Positions 49,831 to 62,415 of a DNA stretch of 64,000 nt are shown here, one piece after another. The notes under the pieces are model-generated. The model did not search any database. It saw only the letters and a list, made by a program, of their open reading frames with translations, and had not been told where the DNA came from. Both the position numbers and the translations under genes were made by a program. This DNA is from Membranipora membranacea (Eukaryota > Bryozoa > Gymnolaemata > Cheilostomatida > Membraniporidae): contig OU612065.1 of assembly GCA_914767715.1 (NCBI GenBank), forward strand, positions 30,938,001 to 31,002,000, in the 5' to 3' direction. How positions within the stretch are numbered: the first letter of the stretch is position 1; each line of letters opens with the position of its first letter.

Positions 49831-52800
49831 CAGATCTATTTTTAGACCCGAGCGAAAAAAAACCATGATACCCTCCCTTGGTATAATTTGCGAAATTTCA
49901 AGTCAGCGTAATTACCAACCAGTTAATCGGAGGATCCCAATATTCTGCAGTTTGAATAAGGCCAATAAGGGCTTGAAGTGGTCGGAGTTAGATAAGAATC
50001 CAACGGAGCTTTAATTTTTCAATGCTGCCGTTTGGCATGTTTTTTTTTTGGGAAAAGTGGTCGTCGTTTAAGTTGGCGCTGACGAAGAACGGAGACCCGC
50101 AGAGACGATCGGATTTCAGATTTGAGATGAGCAGGAGTTGCTCCTCCTTATGAGCTAGGTTAAAAGCAGATCTATTTTTAGACCCGAGCGAAAAAAAACC
50201 ATGATACCCTCCCTTGGTATAATTAGCGAAATTTCAAGTCAGCGTAATTACCAACCAGTTAATCGGAGGATCCCAATATTCTGCAGTTTGAATAAGGCCA
50301 ATAAGGGCTTGAAGTGGTCGGAGTTAGATAAGAATCCAACGGAGCTTTAATTTTTCAATGCTGCCGTTTGGCATGTTTTTTTTTTGGGAAAAGTGGTCGT
50401 CGTTTAAGTTGGCGCTGACGAAGAACGGAGACCCGCAGAGACAATCGGATTTCAGATTTGAGACAAGCAGGTGTTGCTCCTCCTTATGAGGTAGGTTAAA
50501 AGCAAATCTATTTTTTGACCCGAGCGAAAAAAAACCATGATAGCCTCCCTTGGTATAATTTTTGAAATTTCAAGTCAGCGTAATTACCAACCAGTTAATC
50601 GAAAGATCCCAATATTCTGCAGTTTGAATAAGGCCAATAAGGGCTTGAAGTGGTCGGAGTTAGATAAGAATCCAACAGAGTTTTACTTTTTCAATGCTGC
50701 CGTTTGGCATGTTTTTTTTGGGCAAAAGTGCACGTCGTTAAAGTTGGCGCTGACGGAGAACGGAGACCCGCAGAGACAAACGGCCTTCAGATTTGAGACG
50801 AGCAGGAGTTGCTCCTCCTTATGAGGTACGTTAAAATCAAATCTATTTTTTGACTCGAGCGAAAAAAAACCATGATACCCTCCCTTGGTATAATTTTTGA
50901 AATTTCAAGTCAGCGTAATTACCAACCAGTTAATCGGAGGATCCCAATATTCTGCAATTTGAATAAGGCCAATAAGGACTTGAAGTGGTCGGAGTTAGAT
51001 AAGAATCCAACAGAGTTTTAATTTTTCAATGCTGCCGTTTGGCATGGTTTTTTTTGGCAAATGTGGACGTCGTTAAAGTTGGCGCTGACGGAGAACGGAG
51101 ACCCGCAGAGACAAACGGACTTCAGATTTGAGACGAGCAGGAGTTGCTCCTCCTTATGAGGTAGGTTAAAATCAAATCTATTTTTTGACCCGAGCGAAAA
51201 AAAACCATGATACCCTCCCTTGGTATAATTTTTGAAATTTCAAGTCAGCTTAATTACCAACCAGTTAATCGGAGGATCCCAATATTCTGCAGTTTGAATA
51301 AGGCCAATAAGGACTTGAAGTGGTCGGAGTTAGATAAGAATCCAACAGAGTTTTAATTTTTCAATGCTGCCGATTGGCGTGTTTTTTTTGGGCAAAAGTA
51401 GACGTCGTTAAAGTTGGCGCTGACGGAGAACGGTGACCCGCAGAGACATAGGGACTTCCGATTTGAGATGAGCAGGAGTTGCTCCTCCTTATGAGCTATG
51501 TTAAAAGCAGATCTATTTTTTGACCCGAGCGAAAAAAAACCATGATACCCTCCCTTGGGATAATTTTTGAAATTTCAAGTCAGCATAATTACCAACCAGT
51601 TAATCGGAGGATCCCAATATTCTGCAGTATGAATAAGGCCAATAAGGGCTTGAAATTGTCAGAGTTAGATCAGAATCCAACAGAGTTTTAATTTTTCAAT
51701 GCTGCCGTTTGGCATGTTTTTTTTTGGCAAAAGTGGACGTCGTTAAAGTTGGCGCTGACGGAGAACGGAGACCCGCAGAGATAAACGGACTTCAGATTTG
51801 AGACGAGCAGGAGTTGCTTCTCCTTATGAGGTAGGTTAAAATCAAATCTATTATTTGACTCGAGCGAAAAAAAACTATGATACCCTCCCTCGGTATAATT
51901 TTTGAAATTTCAAGTCAGCGTAATTACTAACCAGTTAATCGGAGGATCCCAATATTCTGCAGTTTGAATAAGGCCAATAAGGACTTGAAGTGGTCGGAGT
52001 TAGATAAGAATCCAACAGAGTTTTAATTTTTCAATGCTGCCGTTTCGCATGTTTTTTTTGGGCAAAAGTGGACGTCGTTAAAGTTGGCGCTGACGAAGAA
52101 CGGTGACCCGCAGAGACAAAGGGACTTCAGATTTGAGATGAGCAGGAGTTGCTCCTCCTTATGAGGTAGGTTAAAAGCAGATCTATATTTAGACCCGAGC
52201 GAAAAAAAACCATGATACCCTCCCTTGGTATAATTTTTGAAATTTCAAGTCAGCGTAATTACCAACCAATTAATCGGAGGATCCCAATATTCTGCAGTTT
52301 GAATTAGGCCAATAAGGGCTTGAAGTGGTCGGAGTTAGAAAAGAATCGAACGGAGCTTTAATTTTTCAATGCTGCCGTTTGGCATGTTTTTTTTTTGGCA
52401 AAAGTGGTCGTCGTTAAAGTTGGCGCTGACGGAGAACGGAGACCCGCAGAGACAATCGGATTTCAGATTTGAGATGAGCAGGAGTTGCTCCTCCTTATGA
52501 GGTAGGTTAAAAGCAGATCTATATTTAGACCCGAGCGAAAAAAAAACCATGATACCCTCCCTTGGTATAATTTTTGAAATTTCAAGTCAGCGTGATTACC
52601 AACCAGTTAATCGGAGGATCCCAATATTCTGCAGTTTGAATAAGGCCAATAAGGGCTTGAAGTGGTCGGAGTTAGATAAGAATCCAACAGAGTTTTAATT
52701 ATTCAATGCTGCCGTTTGGCATGTTTTTTTTTGGCAAAAGTGGACGTCGTTAAAGTTGGCGCTGACGGAGAACGGAGATCCGCAGAGACAAACGGACTTC

Positions 52801-55800
52801 AGATTTGAGACGAGCAGGATTTGCCCCTCCTTATGAGGTAGGTTAAGGGCAAATCTATTTTTTGACCCGAGCGAAAAAAAACCATGATACCCTCCCTTGG
52901 TATTATTTTTGTAATTTCAAGTCAGCGTAATTACCAACCAGTTAATCGGAGGATCCCAATATTCTGCAGTTTGAATAAGGCAAATAAGGGCTTAAAGTGG
53001 TCGGAGTTAGATAAGAATCCAACAGAGTTTTAATTTTTCAATGCTGCCGATTGGCGTGTTTTTTTTGGGCAAAAGTGGACGTCGTTAAAGTTGGCGCTGA
53101 CGGAGAACGGTGACCCGCAGAGACATAGGGACTTCCGATTTGAGATGAGCAGGAGTTGCTCCTCCTTATGAGCTAGGTTAAAAGCAGATCTATTTTTTGA
53201 CCCGAGCGAAAAAAAACCATGATACCCTCCCTTGGGATAATTTTTGAAATTTCAAGTCAGCATAATTACCAACCAGTTAATCGGAGGTTCCCAATATTCT
53301 GCAGTATGAATAAGGCCAATAAGGGCTTGAAATTGTCAGAGTTAGATCAGAATCCAACAGAGTTTTAATTTTTCAATGCTGCCGTTTGGCATGTTTTTTT
53401 TTGGCAAAAGTGGACGTCGTTAAAGTTGGCGCTGACGGAGAACGGAGACCCGCAGAGACAAACGGACTTCAGATTTGAGACGAGCAGGAGTTGCTTCTCC
53501 TTATGAGGTAGGTTAAAATCAAATCTATTATTTGACTCGAGCGAAAAAAAACCATGATACCCTCCCTCGGTATAATTTTTGAAATTTCAAGTCAGCGTAA
53601 TTACTAACCAGTTAATGGGAGGATCCCAATATTCTGCAGTTTGAATAAGGCCAATAAGGACTGAAGTGGTCGGAGTAAGATAAGAATCCAACAGAGTTTT
53701 AATTTTTCAATGCTGCCGTTTCGCATGTTTTTTTTGGGCAAAAGTGGACGTCGTTAAAGTTGGCGCTGACGGAGAACGGTGACCCGCAGAGACAAAGGGA
53801 CTTCAGATTTGAGATGGGCAGGAGTTGCTCCTCCTTATGAGGTAGGTTTAAAGCAGATCTATATTTAGACCCGAGCGAAAAAAAACCATGATACCCTCCC
53901 TTGGTATAATTTTTGAAATTTCAAGTCAGCGTAATTACCAACCAATTAATCGGAGGATCCCAATATTCTGCAGTTTGAATAAGGCCAATAAGGGCTTGAA
54001 GTGGTCGGAGTTAGAAAAGAATCGAACGGAGCTTTAATTTTTCAATGCTGCCGTTTGGCATGTTTTTTTTTTGGCAAAAGTGGTCGTCGTTAAAGTTGGC
54101 GCTGACGGAGAACGGAGACCCGCAGAGACAATCGGATTTCAGATTTGAGATGAGCAGGAGTTGCTCCTCCTTATGAGCTAGGTTAAAATCAAATCTATTT
54201 TTTGACTCGAGCGAAAAAAAACCATGATACCCTCCCTTGGTAAAATTTTTGAAATTTCAAGTCAGCGTAATTACCAACCAGTTAATCGGAGGATCCCAAT
54301 ATTCTGCAGTTTGAATAAGGCCAATAAGGACTTGAAATTGTCAGAGTTAGATCAGAATCCAACAGAGTTTTAATTTTTCAATGCTGCCGTTTGGCATGTT
54401 TTTTTTTGGCAAAAGTGGACGTCGTTAAAGTTGGCGCTGACGGAGAACGGAGACCTGCAGAGACAAACGGACTTCAGATTTGAGACGAGCAGGAGTTGCT
54501 TCTCCTTATGAGGTAGGTTAAAATCAAATCTATTTTTTGACTCGAGCGAAAAAAAACCATGATACCCTCCCTTGGTATAATTTTTGAAATTTCAAGTCAG
54601 CGTAATTACTAACCAGTTAATCGGAGGATCCCAATATTCTGCAGTTTGAATAAGGCCAACAAGGACTTGAAGTGGTCGGAGTTAGATAAGAATCCAACAG
54701 AGTTTTAATGTTTCAATGCTGCCGTTTCGCATGTTTTTTTTGGGCAAAAGTGGACGTCGTTAAAGTTGGCGCTGACGGAGAACGGTGACCCGCAGAGACA
54801 AAGGGACTTCAGATTTGAGATGAGCAGGAGTTGCTCCTCCTTATGAGGTAGGTTAAAAGCAAATCTATTTTTTGACCCGAGCGAAAAAAAACCATGATAC
54901 CCTCCCTTGGTATAATTTTTGAAATTTCATGTCAGCGTAATTACCAACCAGTTAATCGGAGGATCCCAATATTCTGCAGTTGGAATAAGACCAATAAGGT
55001 CTTGAAGTGGTCGGAGTTACATAAGAATCCAACAGAGTTTTAATTTTTCAATGCTGCCGTTTGGCATGTTTTTTTTTGGCAAAAGTGGACGTCGTTAAAG
55101 TTGGCGCTGACGGAGAACGGAGACCCGCAGAGACAAACGGACTTCAGATTTGAGATGAGCAGGAGTTGCTTCTCCTTATGAGGTAGGTTAAAAGCAAATC
55201 TATTTTTTGACCCGAGCGATAAAAAACCATGATTCCCTCCCTTGGTATAATTTTTGAAATTTCAAGTCAGCGTAATTACCAACCAGTTAATCAAAAGATC
55301 CCAATATTCTGCAGTTTGAATAAGGCCAATAAGAGCTTGAAGTGGTCGGAGTTAGATAAGAATCCAACAGAGTTTTAATTTTTCAATGCTGCCGTTTGGC
55401 ATGTTTTTTTTTTGGCAATAGTGGAAGTCGTTGAAGTTGGCGCTGACGGAGTACGGTGACCCGCTGAAACAAAGGGACTTCAGATTTGAGATGAGCAGGA
55501 GTTGCTCCTCCTTATGAGGTAGGTTAAAAGCAGATCTATTTTTTGACCCGAGCGAAAAAAAACCATGATACCCTCCCTTGGTATAATTTTTGAAATTTCA
55601 AGTCAGCGTAATTACCAACCAGTTAATCGGAGGATCCCAATATTCTGCAGTTTCAATAAGGCCAATAAGGGCTTGAAATTGTCGGAGTTAGATAAGAATC
55701 CAACAGAGTTTTAATTTTTCAATGCTGCCGTTTGGCATGTTTTTTTTTGGCAAAAGTGGACGTCGTTAAAGTTGACGCTGACGGAGAACGGAGACCCGCA

Positions 55801-58800
55801 GAGACAAACGGCCTTCAGATTTGAGACGAGCAGGAGTTGCTCCTCCTTATGAGGTACGTTAAAATCAAATCTATTTTTTGACTCGAGCGAAAAAAAACCA
55901 TGATACCCTCCCTTGGTATAATTTTTGAAATTTCAAGTCAGCGTAATTACCAACCAGTTAATCGGAGGATCCCAATATTCTGCAATTTGAATAAGGCCAA
56001 TAAGGACTTGAAGTGGTCGGAGTTAGATAAGAATCCAACAGAGTTTTAATTTTTTAATGCTGCCGTTTGGCATGCTTTTATTGGCAAAAGTGGACGTCGT
56101 TAAAGTTGGCGCTGACGGAGAACGGAGACCCGCAGAGACAAACGGACTTCAGATTTGAGACGAGCATGAGTTGCTCCTCCTTTTGAGGTAGGTTAAAATC
56201 AAATCTATTTTTTGACCCGAGCGAAAAAAAACCATGATACCCTCCCTTGGTACAATTTTTGAAATTTCAAGTCAGCGTAATTACCAACCAGTTAATCGGA
56301 GGATCCCAATATTCTGCAGTTTGAATAAGGCCAATAAGGGCTTGAAGTGGTCGGAGTTAGATAAGCATCCAACGGAGCTTTAATTTTTCAATGCTGCCGT
56401 TTGGCATGTTTTTTTTTTGGCAAAAGTGGTCGTCATCAAAGTTGGCGCTGACGGAGAACGGTGACACGCAGAGACAAAGGGACTTCAGATTTGAGATGAG
56501 CAGGAGTTGCCCCTCCTTATGAGCTAGGGTAAAAGCAGATATATTTTTTGACCCGAGCGAAAAAAAACCATGATACCCTCCCTTGGTACAATTTTTGAAA
56601 TTTCAAGTCAGCGTAATTACCAACCAGTTAATCGGAGGATCCCAATATTCTGCAGTTTGAATAAGGCCAATAAGGGCTTGAAGTGGTCGGAGTTAGATAA
56701 GCATCCAACGGAGCTTTAATTTTTCAATACTGCCGTTTGGCATGTTTTTTTTTTGGCAAAAGTGGTCGTCATCAAAGTTGGCGCTGACGGAGAACGGTGA
56801 CACGCAGAGACAAAGGGACTTCAGATTTGAGATGAGCAGGAGTTGCCCCTCCTTATGAGCTAGGGTAAAAGCAGATATATTTTTTGACCCTCCCTTGGTA
56901 TAATTTTTTAAATTTCAAGTCAGCGTAATTACCATCCAGTTAATCGAGAGATCCCAATATTCTGCAGTTTGATTAAGGCTAATAAGGGCTTGAAATTGTC
57001 GGAGTTAGATAAGAATCCAACAGAGTTTTAATTTTTCAATGCTGCCGTTTGGCATGTTTTTTTTTTGGCAAAAGTGGAAGTCGTTAAAGTTGGCGCTGAC
57101 GGAGAACGGTGACCTGCAGAAACGAAGGGACTTCAGATTTGAGATGAGCAGGAGTTGCTCCTCCTTATGAGGTAGGTTAAAAGCAGATCTATTTTTTGCC
57201 CTTAGCGAAAAAAACCATGATACCCTCCCTTGGTATAATTTTTGAAATTTCGAGTCAGCATAATTACCAACCAGTTAATCGGAGGATCCGAATATTCTGC
57301 AGTTTGAATAAGGCCAATAAGGACTTGAAGTGGTCGGAGTTAGATAAGAATCCAACAAAAATTTAATTTTTCAATGCTGCCGATTGGCATATTTTTTTTG
57401 GCAAAAGTGGACGTCGTTAAAGTTGGCGCTGACGGAGAACGGAGACCCGCAGAGACAAACGGACTTCAGATTTGAGACGAGCATGAGTTGCTCCTCCTTA
57501 TGAGGTAGGTTAAAAGCAAATCTATTTTTTGACCCGAGCGAAAAAAAACCATGATACCCTCCCTTGGTACAATTTTTGAAATTTCAAGTCAGCGTAATTA
57601 CCAACCAGTTAATCGGAGGATCCGAATATTCTGCAGTTTGAATAAGGCCAATAAGGGCTTGAAGTGGTCGGAGTTAGATAAGCATCCAACGGAGCTTTAA
57701 TTTTTCAATGCTGCCGTTTGGCATGTTTTTTTTTGGCAAAAGTGGTCGTCGTCAAAGTTGGCGCTGACGGAGAACGGAGACCCGCAGAGACAAACGGACT
57801 TCAGATTTGAGACGAGCAGGAGTTGCTTCTCCTTATGAGGTAGGTTAAAAGCAAATCTATTTTTTGACCCGAGCGAAAAAAAACCATGATACCCTCCCTT
57901 GGTATAATTTTTGAAATTTCAAGTCAGCGTAATTACCAACCAGTTAATCGGAGGATCCCAATATTCTGCAGTTTGAATAAGGCCAATAAGGGCTCAAAGT
58001 GGTCGGAGTTAGATAAGAATCCAACAGAGTTTTAATTTTTCAATGCTGCCGTTTGGCATGTTTTTTTTGGGCAAAAGTGGACGTCGTTAAAGTTGGCGCT
58101 GACGGAGAACGGAGACCCGCAGAGACAAACGGCCTTCAGATTTGAGACGAGCAGGAGTTGCTCCTCCTTATAAGGTAGGTAAATACAAAATCTATTTTTT
58201 GCCCCGAGCGAAAAAAAACCATGATACCCTCCCTTGGTAAAATTTTTTAAATTTCAAGTCAGCGTAATTACCAACCAGTTTATCGGAGGATCCATATATT
58301 CTGCAGTTTGAATAAGGCCAATAAGGGCTTAAAGTGGTCGGAGTTAGATAAGAATCCAACAGAGTTTTAATTTTTCAATGCTGCCGTTTGGCATGTTTTT
58401 TTTGGCAAAAGTGGACGTCGTTAAAGTTGACGCTGACGGAGAATGGAGACCCGCAGAGACAAACGGCCTTCAGATTTGAGACGAGCAGGAGTTGCTTTTC
58501 CATATAAGGTAGGTTAAAAGCAAATCTATTTTTTGACCCGAGCGAAAAAAAACCATGATACCCTCCCTTGGTATAATTTTTGAAATTTCGAGTCAGCATA
58601 ATTACCAACCAGTTAATCGGAGGATCCGAATATTCTGCAGTTTGAATAAGGCCAATAAGGGCTTTAAGTGGTCGGAGTTAGATAAGAGTCCAACAGAGTT
58701 TTAATTTTTTAATGCTGCCGTTTGGCATGCTTTTTTTGGCAAAAGTGGACGTCGTTAAAGTTGGCGCTGACGGAGAACGGAGACCCGCAGAGACAAACGG

Positions 58801-59119
58801 ACTTCAGATTTGAGACGAGCAGGAGTTGCTCCTCCTTATGAGGTAGGTTAAAAGCAAATCTATTTCTAGACCCAAGCGAAAAAAAACCATGATACCCTCC
58901 CTTGGTATAGTTTTTGATATTTCAAGTCAGCGTAATTACCAACCAGTTAATCGGAGGATCCCAATATTCTGCAGTTTGAATAAGGCCAATAAGGGCTTGA
59001 AGTGGTCGGAGTTAGATAAGAATCCAACAGAGTTTTAATTTTTCAATGCTGCCGTTTGGCATGTTTTTTTTTGGCAAAAGTGGACGGAGACCCGCAGAGA
59101 CAAACGGACTTCAGATTTG

Positions 59120-59480
59120 CTATAGTAAATCACCATGACGTCCAGATTTTTCCCATTTTTACCTCGTAACATGAAGTTTTTAAAACTATCATTGAAAAAA
59201 AAGCTTTTTTAGAGATTTTGTTTGCTATATCAACTAATACTATGGCATACACTATATGTGCCAAATTATAGACCTCTAGCTATACTACATCACCATGAGG
59301 TCCAGTTGTGGTCCAGTTTTTTTCCAATTTTTATCCCGAAAATGAGGTTTTCAGAGCTATTATTGAAAAAAAAGCTTTCTTTTGACATTTTTCTTTCTAT
59401 ATCAACTAATACTATGCCATTGACTATATGTGCCAAATTCTGGACCTCTAGCTATAGTACATCACCATGAGGTCCAGTTG
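59120..59480 (+). repeat. 172-bp repeat family, forward block
   Basis: About two units. TATATCAACTAATACTATG recurs at 59226 and 59398 (172 bp), each followed by GACCTCTAGCTATA and ATCACCATGAGGTCCAG. It starts directly at the satellite edge and is unrelated in sequence to the satellite. No credible gene. Confidence 0.85.
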
Positions 59481-59600
59481 GGGTCAATTTTTCTCGTGGT
59501 CCATTTGTCTTGTGGTCAATTTTGCATGTGGTCCATTATTTTCTCTTGCGGTCCATTTGTCTTCTGGTCCATTTGTCTTGCGGTCCATTTCTCATAGAAC
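59481..59600. repeat. GT-rich tract with GTGGTCCATTTGTCTT-like repeats at the orientation switch
   Basis: About six short imperfect copies of GTGGTCCATTTGTCTTG lie between the forward and reverse blocks of the 172-bp family. The motif resembles GTGGTCCAG inside the 172-bp unit and may have grown from it. Confidence 0.7.
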
Positions 59601-61130
59601 CCTGAAAACCTAATTTTTTTTGGGTAAAAATGGGAAAAAAAACTGGCACACACTGGTCCTCATGGCGATTTACTATAGCTAGAGGGCTCATACTAAGCAC
59701 ACATAGACAATGGCACAGTATCAGTTGATATAGCAAAGAAAATTTCTAAAAAAGCTTTTACTTCACGATAATAGCACGGAAAACCTCATTATTTTGTGTA
59801 AAAATGGGAAAAAAAGTTGGACCACACTGGACCTCATGGTCATCTAATATAGCTAGCGGACTGCAACTTAGCACACATAGACAATGGCATAGTATCAGTT
59901 GATCTAGCAAAGGAAATTTCTAAAAAAAAATTTATTTTGCTATAATAGCACTGATAACCTCATTTTTTTGGGTAAAAATGGGAAAAATTACTGGACCACA
60001 ACTAGTCCTCATGGTGATGCACTATGGCTAGAGGTTCACAACTTTGCACATGTAGTCCATGGCATAGTATTAGTTGATATAGCAAAAGATATCTCAAAAA
60101 CAATTTTTTTTTCAAATAATAGATCTGAAAACTTCATTTTTTTTTGCTATAATAGCACTGATAACCTCATTTTTTTGGTTAAAAATGGGAAAAATAACTG
60201 GACCACACTGGTCCTCATGGCAATTTACTACTACAGCTAGTGGTCTGTAACTTAGCACACATAGACAATGCCATAGTATTAGTTGATATAGCAAAGGAAA
60301 TTTCTAAAAAACTTTTACTTTACGATAAAAGCAATGAAAACCTCATTTGTTGGGGTAAAAGTGGGAAAAAAAAACTGGACCACACTTTACCTCATGGTGA
60401 TTTACTATAGCTAGAGGTATGTAACTTAGTACATATAGTATTCGTTGATATAGCAACTAGCAAAAATCTAAGAAATTTCATGTACTTCTGTAAAAAAATC
60501 TCCAAAAACAAGATTTTGAGGGGTAGAATCTCCTACAACACTGGATCGTAACAATACTTCATGTTGAAATACGCTACCTATATGACTGAAAATTAATACA
60601 GATACTCAGTGATAATTAGTAATAGTTGATACGGTGAAATAAATCTAAAAAAAATGATTTACTATTGTGAGAAATCTTGAATTTAAAGCTTTTCAGGGGT
60701 GGAATTTTCTAAAGAAAACTGGACCACAACTGGACCTCGTGGTGGAATACTCAAGTTAGATGTCTATAACTTGGTATAGATAATGATTATAGCATTGATT
60801 GTTATAAAAACAAAGAAAACCTTAAAAAAAGTATATTCTTTTGAAATCAACTCTCAAAAACAAATATTTTCAGGGGTAGAATTCTGTTTTAATCTTGACT
60901 TCATGGTAAAGTACTATAGCTACAGATTTGACTCTTGGTATACATATTCAAAATCATATTTATTCCTACAAGAATGAAACAAATATCTGAAAAAGAGTGT
61001 TCTTTTGTAAGAATAACTCCAAAAAGTGAAATTGAAGGGGTAGAATATGATTCAACAGCTTCCTTTTTAGGAGTAAAATTTTGAGAGAAGTTTGAAATTC
61101 TTTGAACTGAGTATTTCAATTTTTAGTTCT
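59601..61130 (-). repeat. 172-176 bp repeat family, reverse block (about 9 units, increasingly diverged)
   Basis: The same unit in opposite orientation: GTTGATATAGCAAA or a close variant at 59724, 59898, 60073, 60282 and 60444. Further diverged copies are marked by GGGGTAGAAT-like sequence near 60521, 60697, 60873 and 61038. The 209-bp spacing before 60282 reflects an internal duplication around TTTGCTATAATAGCACTGA. Frames here are chance. Confidence 0.8.
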
Positions 61131-61621
61131 AATGCTATGAGAAGCACATCTGTTCCAAGATTGAGGTCATTGCTGTCACAGGATCAGTCTTAAGAGTGAA
61201 GCAGCAGCTTGCAACAAAATTGATGCTGGAAAGGGTAAAAACATCTTAGTTTCAAAATCATCTTTCATTTCATATTGTGCTAGAAGAGTGTTAACTTTAT
61301 AGGGAATAGGTATTATTCTCAGAGGATTCTGATGTCTTGCCAGTCATTGTATTTTCAAGCATTGGTTCTATGTTACACCTGGAATTATCTTTTGAAAAAT
61401 CCAGCAAACTAACCAGACATACCATCCTCATAAACCTTCTTCAAAGTATAAATCATCTTATTGCTCACGCCTGTTTGTCACAATAAGACCTCACTGTGAC
61501 ACCGCTGGCTGGTCTATGTAGTGCTTATGTACACATGTGAGATCTCAAGTTCTCACAGCTCAGGAGATTTCAGATAAAGAGAATGGAGCCAGGTGATACC
61601 AGACGCCGTCAACCACTTCAA
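61131..61621. other. Unassigned sequence
   Basis: I see no gene or repeat match to the rest of the window. It contains one perfect 7-bp inverted repeat, TGTCACA/TGTGACA, at 61476-61482 and 61495-61501. Confidence 0.5.
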
Positions 61622-62075
61622 AATAATGTATATAATTAAAGTCCAACCTCCGTCTTTTTGGAGGGTTCAAACGCTGACATTTGAATGATATATATAATTA
61701 AAACCTTTTTATCAGACATAAATTAAAGTCCAACCTCCGTCTTTTTGGAGGGTTCAAACGCAGACATTTAAATAATATATATAATTAAAACCTTTTTATT
61801 AGACATAAATTAAAGTCCAACCTCTGTCTTTTTGGAGGGTTCAAATGCTGACATTTGAATAATATATATAATTAAAACCTTTTTATTAGACATAAATTAA
61901 AGTCCAACCTCCGTCCTTTTGGAGGGTTCAAACGCAGACATTGGAATAATATATATAATTAAAACCTTTTTATCAGACATAAATTAAAGTCCAATCTCCG
62001 TCTTTTTGGAGGGTTCAAATGCAAACATTTAAATGATATATATAATTAAAACCTTTTTTATCAGACACAAAACCT
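61622..62075. repeat. Five tandem 87-bp repeats with a hairpin
   Basis: GTCCAACCTC (or a variant) recurs at 61641, 61728, 61815, 61902 and 61989, exactly 87 bp apart. Each unit has AACCTCC...GGAGGGTT (a stem of seven to eight pairs) and an A/T-rich ATATATAATTAAAACC part. Substitutions in the left arm (CTCT in unit 3, AATC in unit 5) keep G-U pairing. A degraded sixth copy follows at about 62076-62100. Confidence 0.92.
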
Positions 62076-62165
62076 AAATCAAATCTCCGCTTTTGTCAAG
62101 AGGATGGGCAAATGCAATCTCCGGTTTTTTGGCCATGCTCACCCGCCGTGATGAACCCCTGTGCA

Positions 62166-62200
62166 TATAAAAACCGGGGGAACATCAAGGCAGGTCAGTT
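62166..62200 (+). promoter_or_regulatory. Core promoter: TATA box and initiator
   Basis: TATAAAAA at 62166-62173 is followed by GGTCAGTT with the initiator A at 62197, 31 bp from the first T, which is standard RNA polymerase II spacing. The 87-bp repeats lie upstream and an AATAAA lies 213 bp downstream, an arrangement like an LTR. No ORF of note follows. Confidence 0.5.
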
Positions 62201-62409
62201 CTTTTCGGAGAGCCCTCAGCAGCATATCACTCTGCAATATTTTGGTATTACTATTATTTTGGAGCGTATTACTTTTTTGGAGCATACTACGACTTACTGT
62301 TTTGGAGTTGACCTATTCTGACCTTTTGCACAGGAAACTTTGACGGTATGATAGAGCATGGTTTATTTTTTACGATGACTGTTTAAACTTATTTCCACCA
62401 TTTAATCAA

Positions 62410-62415
62410 AATAAA
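62410..62415 (+). promoter_or_regulatory. Candidate polyadenylation signal AATAAA
   Basis: AATAAA lies 213 bp after the proposed initiator, followed by a T-rich stretch. It could end a short transcript or be the R-region signal of an LTR. Confidence 0.3.

Larger units (their letters stand above)
16311..59119. repeat. 336-338 bp satellite array, right part (about 127 units)
   Basis: Same unit as in the left part and in the same orientation, continuing in phase from the retrotransposon to 59119, where it ends inside a unit at CTTCAGATTTG. Unit subtypes are clustered: GAAGAGACAAACGG types are common before about 34 kb, and GGTGACCCGCAGAGACAAAGGG-like and ACTCGAGCG types are common after about 35 kb. 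Short deletions mark a few units: about 23840 and 31218 (GAGTTAGAGTTAGAG), 56886 (between two CCC) and about 59085 (between two GGA). No gene is supported anywhere in this array. Confidence 0.98.

Noticed and set aside
1-59119. Recurring frames of 60-116 codons in the satellite on both strands
   Set aside because: They recur only because the unit is about 336 bp. They are broken in many units by A/T-run changes, overlap on both strands and match no family I recognise.
1-59119. A CRISPR-like array
   Set aside because: There is no alternation of short identical repeats with unique spacers; the whole unit repeats, and the genome is eukaryotic.
16311-59119. CENP-B box in the satellite
   Set aside because: The best partial match (TTTCGCTCGGGTC on the minus strand) lacks the required spacing and core bases.
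59222-60294. Frames of 60-90 codons in the 172-bp repeats
   Set aside because: They follow the repeat, appear on both strands and carry no motif.
61641-62075. tRNA-like genes suggested by GGTTCAAACGC
   Set aside because: No A-box, acceptor stem or cloverleaf can be drawn; only the B-box-like string is present.
62112-62343. Two overlapping plus-strand frames after the 87-bp repeats
   Set aside because: They are short, begin upstream of the proposed transcription start and have no recognisable domain.
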